Shown piece after piece: positions 1 through 4,975 of a DNA stretch of 17,508 nucleotides. The stretch is from Bacteroidales bacterium (GTDB lineage: Bacteria; Bacteroidota; Bacteroidia; Bacteroidales; VadinHA17). Under the pieces are notes generated by a model. It did not search any database and had not been told where the DNA came from. It worked only from the letters and a program-made list of their open reading frames with translations. Location: NCBI GenBank assembly GCA_016936695.1, contig JAFGXK010000121.1, positions 1-17,508 on the forward strand, in the 5' to 3' direction. Within the stretch, counting starts at the first letter, position 1. Every line of letters starts with the position of its first letter. The translations under genes were made by a program, and so were the position numbers.

Positions 1-49
1 GGCTGGGAGAGCTATTACAAAATCTGATAATTACTTATTTTAATATTTT

Positions 50-78
50 AATTGACGCCGGCAAAACCGGCGGCAATT
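50..78 (+). terminator. Strong hairpin just upstream of the first gene (terminator or leader structure)
   Basis: Bases 50-61 pair with 67-78 (11 of 12 pairs, one A-G mismatch at 55/73) around the loop CAAAA (62-66). The inner stem is CGCCGG/CCGGCG. It ends 7 nt before the ATG at 86. No good T-tract follows (TTAATG), so it may be the terminator of a gene lying left of the window or a structure in the leader of the glycosidase gene. Nothing in bases 1-49 can be assigned with confidence. Confidence 0.45.
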
Positions 79-85
79 TAATGAA

Positions 86-2068
86 ATGAGAATAAAATTA
101 CTTACACTGCTGACAGTCTTCCTGTCATCATTCAACCTCAGCGCACAGAACCGCTGGAACCTCGAAAATGACGGAAGCATCTCCTGGAATGTCGGGCAGG
201 GGGCTGCTCACTACGACAATATTGAAATGAGTGGCAGATTCATATCCCTCATTGCGACCTACGGTTCCGATGAAAACGGGAAGCTGACAGTGACAAGGCA
301 GCTCGTTTTTCCGATGTTGAGGACAATTCCAAACGATACCCACGCAAGCACCATATACACGTTTGGATCCGAAGCCACTCCCGTAATACGGATTAACAAC
401 CGCATCATCAGCGAACAGGTTAAACGGTTTCTGATTAGAGGGATGGTGATTATTGAAAGTAGCAATGGGAATGGTATTGACATCAGAAGGGAATTGTTCC
501 CGTCGACCGATAAGCCGGCAGCTTTTGAAAGATATACACTTACCAACAATACCCGGCGGGAGATCGCGGTTGATGTGGAAAACTTTGAGAAACACACACT
601 GAGCCACCCGCAAAAGAGCGTTTACGGAGTATATGAAATCTCCGCACGATCGACCGGATCGGGTATTTTTTCGCTTGATCCCGGAGAAAGCATGGTATTC
701 GGCGTGGTTTTTTCCGGCCGCATTCTTCCCGAAGAGCCCCTGCAGTTTGATATAGACAGGGAACTGGCTCAAAGGAGGAAATTCGTGGATCTTATGTTTG
801 AAAATATTACATTCAGATCTCCCGATCCGGTCCTTGACAGAATGTTCGACTTTGCAAAGATAAGGGCTATGGAGAGCCTCTTTGAAACCAGGGGAGGACT
901 TGTCCACAGCCCCGGAGGCGCCTCATACTATTCTGCCATCTGGGCAAACGATCAGGCTGAATATGCCAATCCTTTCTTTGCCTATACCGGTTATGATGAT
1001 GCAATTGTAGCATCGATGGTTTCGTGGAGGTGGTTTGCCCGTTATATGAATCCTGATTACAAACCGATCCCCAGCTCGATCATTGCTGAAGGTACGGATT
1101 TCTGGAACGGTGCAGGCGACAGGGGAGACCAGGCAATGATAGCCTACGGAGCATCACGGTTTGCGCTGGCTCTTGGTGACAGAAAAAGCGCCGAAGAAAT
1201 ATGGCCTCTGATAGAATGGTGCCTGGAATACTGCAGAAGAAAACTGAACGACGCCGGCGTGGTGGAATCGGACAGCGATGAGCTCGAAGGCAGATTCCCT
1301 GCGGGAAAAGCAAATCTCTGTACATCATCGCTCTATTATGATGCCCTGATTTCAGCTTCAGGCCTTGGACGCGAATTAGGCAAACCATCACGACTCGTTG
1401 CCGGTTATGCAGGAATGGCAAAGGAGTTGAAGAAGAATATAGAAAATTATTTTGGGGCCGATATGGATGGATTCCGCACTTACCGCTACTATGACGGTAA
1501 CGATATACTGCGATCGTGGATATGCATCCCCCTCACTGCCGGAATATTCGACAGGACGGAGGGAACAATTGACGCTCTTTTTTCACCGAAATTATGGACC
1601 GACCAGGGTCTGCTGACACAAGCCGGAACAAGTACCTTCTGGGACAGGTCAACACTGTACGGTCTGCGTGGGGTGTTTGCCGCCGGCGCTATCGACAGGG
1701 GCCTTAAATTCTTTTCGGATTATTCCCGCAGACGTCTTCTTGGAGATCATGTCCCGTATGCAGTGGAGGCATGGCCCGAAGGTAATCAGAGGCATCTCTC
1801 GGCCGAAAGCGCTCTGTACTGCCGTGTGGTAACCGAAGGAATTTTCGGCTTCAGGCCGACCGGACTCAATTCTTTTTCGATAACTCCGCAGCTACCGTCA
1901 AATTGGGATCACATGAGCCTTAATAATATCATTGTGTCCGGAGGTAAAAAGATTGATATCCTTGTTACCAGAACAGGTTTGAAAATAAAGGTAACAATTA
2001 CTTCAGACGGAAGATTAGTTAAAAATGTTCAGGTGGCAAACGGAAGTATAGTTGAAATTAAATTATAA
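86..2068 (+). CDS. Secreted six-hairpin glycosidase-like protein
   Basis: This is a 660-residue exported protein. The N-terminus is a typical signal peptide (basic RIK, hydrophobic LLTLLTVFLSSF, cleavage after SAQ near residue 21). The first ~240 residues look like a beta-sandwich domain. The rest resembles the (alpha/alpha)6 toroid of six-hairpin glycosidases: aromatic and acidic motifs such as SAIWANDQAEYANP, GTDFWNGAGDRGDQA and SDSDELEGRFP sit along helical hairpins. It ends in the AEAWPEG-type motif (here VEAWPEGNQRHLSAESALY) followed by a short C-terminal beta domain (FGFRPTGLNSFSITPQLP), an arrangement common in alpha-L-rhamnosidase, GH95 and GH65-like clans. By family analogy it would hydrolyse a glycan in the periplasm or at the surface. 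Neither family nor substrate can be fixed from sequence alone. The ATG at 86 is preferred over the one at 81, which is out of frame. It converges on the next minus-strand gene. Confidence 0.8.
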   Translation: MRIKLLTLLTVFLSSFNLSAQNRWNLENDGSISWNVGQGAAHYDNIEMSGRFISLIATYGSDENGKLTVTRQLVFPMLRTIPNDTHASTIYTFGSEATPVIRINNRIISEQVKRFLIRGMVIIESSNGNGIDIRRELFPSTDKPAAFERYTLTNNTRREIAVDVENFEKHTLSHPQKSVYGVYEISARSTGSGIFSLDPGESMVFGVVFSGRILPEEPLQFDIDRELAQRRKFVDLMFENITFRSPDPVLDRMFDFAKIRAMESLFETRGGLVHSPGGASYYSAIWANDQAEYANPFFAYTGYDDAIVASMVSWRWFARYMNPDYKPIPSSIIAEGTDFWNGAGDRGDQAMIAYGASRFALALGDRKSAEEIWPLIEWCLEYCRRKLNDAGVVESDSDELEGRFPAGKANLCTSSLYYDALISASGLGRELGKPSRLVAGYAGMAKELKKNIENYFGADMDGFRTYRYYDGNDILRSWICIPLTAGIFDRTEGTIDALFSPKLWTDQGLLTQAGTSTFWDRSTLYGLRGVFAAGAIDRGLKFFSDYSRRRLLGDHVPYAVEAWPEGNQRHLSAESALYCRVVTEGIFGFRPTGLNSFSITPQLPSNWDHMSLNNIIVSGGKKIDILVTRTGLKIKVTITSDGRLVKNVQVANGSIVEIKL

Positions 2069-2091
2069 TGATTTAAGCTAACAGCTTTCAT

Positions 2092-2141
2092 CCCTGAACC
2101 CAGTGCCCTAAGCCCTGAGCCCCTGTGCCCTGAACCCTACG
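2092..2141. repeat. Degenerate heptanucleotide tandem repeat (CCCTGAG-like)
   Basis: Seven consecutive units start with CCC: CCCTGAA, CCCAGTG, CCCTAAG, CCCTGAG, CCCCTGTG, CCCTGAA, CCCTACG. All are 7 nt except one of 8 nt. The run lies in the 79-nt gap between the convergent stop codons at 2068 and 2148. It is C-rich on the plus strand with almost no G runs. A weak stem-loop (AAGCT/AGCTT, 2075-2079 and 2083-2087) lies just before it. Confidence 0.7.
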
Positions 2142-2147
2142 CCTTCC

Positions 2148-2762
2148 TCAGGCCCCCCTGAGCTTCTTCAGCTCATTGAAATGGGCCATCGACATCTTTT
2201 CCCTGGCTTCCCTTGCAGCTTTGCGATAGGCTTCAAATTCCTTCTTTAATTCTTCAAACTCCTTTTTTGTATCTATTGTGATACTGTAGTTTCTCCTGTA
2301 CGCAAGAAAACCGATCGCCAGAAGGCCTGTCAGGGCGGCTACAATCGTCCACAGAAGGGAATTATATACTTTCTTGTTGACTTCCATCCCCAGGACCTCA
2401 ATACTATTCTTGGTCCGTGTCATGCCGTCAAGATCCGACTTGACGCTCTCTATTGCAGAATTCAGAGAGTCGATGAGCAGATCCCGGTTTTGCCTGTCCT
2501 TTACCAGATTTACGATCTCTCTCCTTGCTGCATCAATCGAGTCGGTTGCATTTTTTTTCAGCTTCTGGAACATATCTTCACGGATGGCCCTGAAATCCTC
2601 ATATATCCTGGTCTTCTCCTGTACATAATTCATCTGTTCCCTGACCGATCCTTCAGTGAATATATCCGGTATTGCCGACTGTCCTCAAGCGGTTGCGGAC
2701 ATCAGGAACAAAGTAAAAAAAACTGAGGCATTCTTTATGCCGGATCTTACTATTTTCCCCAT
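2148..2762 (-). pseudogene. Coiled-coil membrane protein with an in-frame TGA in its signal peptide
   Basis: From the ATG at 2633 there is an open frame of 161 codons: charged helical coiled coil (about 1-90), one membrane segment (SLLWTIVAALTGLLAIGFLAY, about 92-112) and a second charged helix (EFEELKKEFEAYRKAAREAREK). The same frame continues upstream to an ATG at 2762 and reads a convincing signal peptide (MGKIVRSGIKNASVFFTLFL, then MSATA), then TGA at 2685-2687, then GQSAIPDIFTEGSVREQ joining directly to MNYVQEK. The frame is never shifted; only one codon is a stop. The true gene is therefore 205 codons long, stop included. It matches a Bacteroidota family of secreted, single-membrane-span coiled-coil proteins that I recall being misnamed 'tRNA (guanine-N1)-methyltransferase' in some annotations; their function is unknown. 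Either the gene is dead, it restarts at 2633 without its export signal, or the TGA is a sequencing or assembly error. Confidence 0.75.
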
Positions 2763-2897
2763 TAATTATTCCGGTTTTGGTTAAACTCCCATGTATCAGA
2801 ATAACGCTTTTTAAAGGGAATTATTACTGTAAAAAAATATTATCGGTGCAGCGTTTTAAATCTGAAAGAAAATCGCAATTTTGGAATAAACCTAAAC

Positions 2898-3041
2898 CTA
2901 ATTACTAACCTTGTACCTCATGCCTATTAGAATATCATAAAGCTTGTAGATTAATATAATCAGCAGGACCTGTACCCATGGTACAAAACCAAACCTGCAA
3001 GCGAAAAAGTAAAACCTTTCAGGAAAATCAGCAAACAGCAA
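2898..3041 (-). pseudogene. Possible remnant of a membrane-protein C-terminus
   Basis: On the minus strand a stop-free stretch of 47 codons follows two consecutive TAG codons and ends in TAG at 2898-2900. It reads like the tail of a membrane protein: FPERFYFFACRFGFVPWVQV, then a hydrophobic LLIILIYKLYDILIG segment, then a basic end (MRYKVSN). It has no start of its own and overlaps, in another frame, the end of the isomerase remnant. It may be chance in AT-rich DNA, or the other end of a deletion that joined it to the isomerase stub. No family is recognised. Confidence 0.25.
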
Positions 3042-3268
3042 CTACTATGTTTCCATTTCTTACACATGGTCACTCCCATTTTTTTAATCAAGGCCAGGGA
3101 ATCGTCATGCTTTATCCTGTCGAAGATATAGCCTGCTATTGCCAGTTTTAATTCATCTGGCTTAGCAGAAGCAGAAACTGCCGGCGAGGCGGTTGCGCAT
3201 CCGGGAATACCGGCAGCTATTACCCCTGCCCCTGTTGTCTTATCGAAGTTGCATCCTGAGAATTTCAA
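2960..3268 (-). pseudogene. N-terminal stub of a Tat-type sugar phosphate isomerase/epimerase
   Basis: The first ~67 codons read like the start of a Tat-exported sugar phosphate isomerase/epimerase: FDKTTGAGVIAAGIPGCATA (signal h-region), an Ala/Ser-rich linker, then KLAIAGYIFDRIKHDDSLAL and IKKMGVT, the first strand and helix of the TIM barrel. The expected beginning would be M-K-F-S-R-R-N-F-I-K. Here the start codon is TTG, the two arginine positions read Gly-Cys and the Ile position is Asp, so the Tat motif has eroded in frame. After about residue 76 the reading becomes an unrelated hydrophobic sequence that stops at 2960, where some 200 further residues of barrel would be expected. It lies just downstream of the broken oxidoreductase, in the same direction, so the two were probably once an operon. 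Confidence 0.75.
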
Positions 3269-3313
3269 GTCAGAATGGTACTAATGATTAGTATCGGGTA
3301 GATGTAAAAAACC

Positions 3314-3594
3314 TTATTGTTTAAGGCCGTTAGCCAGGCGCCGGTGGTAGACATCGCAAACGGCTACAAACTGAGCGTTGTCAGACTTCAGGAACTGTAA
3401 TATGTTGGTATTGACCGTATTGCGGCCAAGTCCTATAACCGCGACATTTATCCTGTTTGATGGTGAGGTTGATTTCAGAAGAGCTGACGATACAATCTGG
3501 GGTACCGTAAATGCTCCGGTTGCCGCAATGCCGGCATTTTTTATGAATTCTCTTCTTCTTGTTTCTTTTGAATATTACTTTTTGTCATGCCCAT
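3314..3594 (-). pseudogene. Frameshifted, truncated Gfo/Idh/MocA oxidoreductase start
   Basis: Two frames on the minus strand add up to the N-terminus of a Tat-exported Gfo/Idh/MocA-family NAD(P)-dependent oxidoreductase. Frame A starts at the ATG at 3594 (or 3588), reads MGMTKSNIQKK and stops at 3541-3543. Frame B, open from about 3570, reads TRRREFIKNAGIAATGAFTV (twin-arginine signal), then PQIVSSALLKS, then the Rossmann start INVAVIGLGRNTVNTNILQF and the second strand AQFVAVCDVYHRR, then TAA at 3314-3316. The shift falls in the A-rich stretch around 3560-3570 and is consistent with a one-base slippage. Only ~85 of the ~400 or more residues usual for the family remain. The intact family acts on sugars or cyclitols using a bound nicotinamide cofactor. 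Confidence 0.8.
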
Positions 3595-3761
3595 TAAAGA
3601 TAATTCATGTACCTGATTATGCTTTAGAAGTCATTTCAGTTTTGCTAATGTTAATTCATAAAAAATGTTAATGACTTCATCGAGAGGTGCTGGGAAGACT
3701 ATATTTTTGAGTACATTTAAGAACTTATTTAAACCTTTAATTACCTTCATACTTTACCGTC

Positions 3762-4745
3762 ATGGATAACAAGTTAATTTCAAGGCGTAAATTCCTCGGA
3801 ACAGCTGCTGCGGCAACGCTGTTAACCACGGTTCCTTTCAACATTTCCTATGCTGCTACTCCAAAGGGTAAAAAGCCCAATTCAAAGGTTGGAGGGGTTC
3901 AGCTGGGAGTCACTACCTACAGTTATGGCAGTATGCCCCACAAAGTGGAAGATGTGATAGAGTATCTGCTTTATGCCGGCGTAAATTCTATAGAATTAAG
4001 GAATGTAGCCGAAGAAGATCTGGGCTTACCTTCAATACAAAGACCCAGATCAATGACCCAGCTTACCGAAGAGCAAAGGGCTGAGATACGGAAGGCTTCC
4101 GAAGATATAAGGGAAGAACAGAAAAAATGGAGGCTTTCTCTTCCTATGGAGAGGTATGTTGAGATGAGAAAGAAATTCAACAAGGCAGGTATTGAAGTCT
4201 ATATAGCAAAGTTTGCCCCGTCGGCATGGTCTGACGAGGAGATCGATTATGCCTACAGGGCTGCCAAAGCTCTTGGTTCCATAGGTATTACAGATGAGAT
4301 GACCGATGCCAACTGCCAGAGGCTGGGAAAATTTGCAGAGAAGCATAACAGTCTTGCCATGTTCCATACCCACGGCCAGGTTGCTGATCCCGGATTTTCA
4401 TTCGACAAATATCTTGGATATTCTCCTGCCAATATGCTGAACCTTGATGCAGGTCACTACTACGGAGCAACCGGATTGCATCCCAATGATGTGATAATCA
4501 AGTATCACGACAGAATGAGAAGCATTCACATGAAGGATAAAACAGGACCTAAGCATGCCACTCCAGATTCAAATATGCAATTTGGACAAGGGGAAACGCC
4601 AATTGCTGACGTATTGCTACTCCTGAAAAAGGAAAAATGGCCCATCCGGGTCGATGTTGAACTTGAATACAGAATCCCGGAGGGATCAGATGCTGCCAAA
4701 GAGGTCAGGAAATGCATTGACTATATGAGAAACATACTCGAGTAA
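3762..4745 (+). CDS. Tat-exported sugar phosphate isomerase/epimerase (xylose isomerase-like TIM barrel)
   Basis: This is a 327-residue intact member of the AP-endonuclease-2/xylose-isomerase-like TIM barrel family. A Tat signal (SRRKFLG, residues 7-13, then an Ala-rich h-region) directs the folded protein out of the cytoplasm. Barrel features are VGGVQLGVTTYSYG (strand 1), NSIELRNV (E78), TDEMTDAN (E179), MFHTHGQ (H202, H204), NLDAGHYYG (D229 and H232, the D-x-x-H metal pair), IHMKDK (H256) and VDVELEY (E300, E302). These match the acidic/His divalent-metal site of the family, so it is probably active, as an isomerase or epimerase on an unknown sugar. A poorly conserved region rich in charged residues (EEQRAEIRKASEDIREEQKK, ~95-135) interrupts the barrel. 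Upstream, a TTTG at 3706-3709 could be part of a promoter. The intact gene sits beside the decayed stub of a relative on the other strand. Confidence 0.85.
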   Translation: MDNKLISRRKFLGTAAAATLLTTVPFNISYAATPKGKKPNSKVGGVQLGVTTYSYGSMPHKVEDVIEYLLYAGVNSIELRNVAEEDLGLPSIQRPRSMTQLTEEQRAEIRKASEDIREEQKKWRLSLPMERYVEMRKKFNKAGIEVYIAKFAPSAWSDEEIDYAYRAAKALGSIGITDEMTDANCQRLGKFAEKHNSLAMFHTHGQVADPGFSFDKYLGYSPANMLNLDAGHYYGATGLHPNDVIIKYHDRMRSIHMKDKTGPKHATPDSNMQFGQGETPIADVLLLLKKEKWPIRVDVELEYRIPEGSDAAKEVRKCIDYMRNILE

Positions 4746-4764
4746 TATAACCTCCATATCGTAA

Positions 4765-4866
4765 TTGAAGAAAATAATATATGTAGTGATCGGACTTTTT
4801 CTGTTCTACATGCCGGATGCTGTTGCTCAGATGGCAAAGAATGTTATTATCTCAGGAAAGGAATAA
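4765..4866 (+). pseudogene. 33-codon signal-peptide stub of a lost secreted protein
   Basis: Beginning at TTG 4765, 19 nt after the isomerase stop, a frame reads a textbook signal peptide (start KKIIYVVIGLFLFYMPDAVAQ) followed by MAKNVIISGKE and a TAA at 4864-4866. The basic start, 11-residue hydrophobic core and AVAQ cleavage site are too regular to be chance. A mature part of about 11 residues is not a plausible secreted enzyme, and there is no ATG at the natural start. The best reading is the first exported residues of a deleted gene that followed the isomerase in an operon. The strand-like KNVIISG could begin many alpha/beta folds; no family is claimed. Confidence 0.6.
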
Positions 4867-4889
4867 CGGGAGTTATTACATGCAGACTA

Positions 4890-4921
4890 ATTGTACTAAC
4901 TGAACATCTGGATTATACTTT
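4890..4921 (+). promoter_or_regulatory. Candidate Bacteroidota promoter of the GH3 gene
   Basis: ATTG at 4890-4893 and TATACTTT at 4914-4921 are separated by 20 nt. This is close to the Bacteroidetes -33/-7 consensus (TTTG, about 19-21 nt, TAnnTTTG). Transcription would begin near 4928, giving a leader of about 48 nt to the ATG at 4976. Confidence 0.4.
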
Positions 4922-4975
4922 TTAAGATAAAATTGATAATCAACAAAAGAACCAATTCACATAAAGTACTTGAAT

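Noticed and set aside
1..27. Bases 1-27 could be read as the last codons of a gene ending in TGA (GWESYYKI-stop).
   Set aside because: Eight codons cannot be told from chance; the other two frames are also open there. The hairpin at 50-78 would fit an upstream gene but does not prove it.
128..907. A 259-codon open frame on the minus strand within the glycosidase gene.
   Set aside because: It lies fully antisense to a protein with signal peptide and fold signatures, and its translation is Cys/His/Pro-rich without domain pattern. It is a shadow.
2685..2687. The TGA in the signal peptide might mean a recoded genetic code or selenocysteine.
   Set aside because: TGA is used as a normal stop in other genes here (for example 13362-13364). 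The position lies at a signal peptide end, where selenocysteine would have no role, and I saw no SECIS-like hairpin.
3378..3671. A 97-codon plus-strand open frame.
   Set aside because: It is antisense to the oxidoreductase remnant, whose minus-strand translation has clear family motifs; the plus translation has none.
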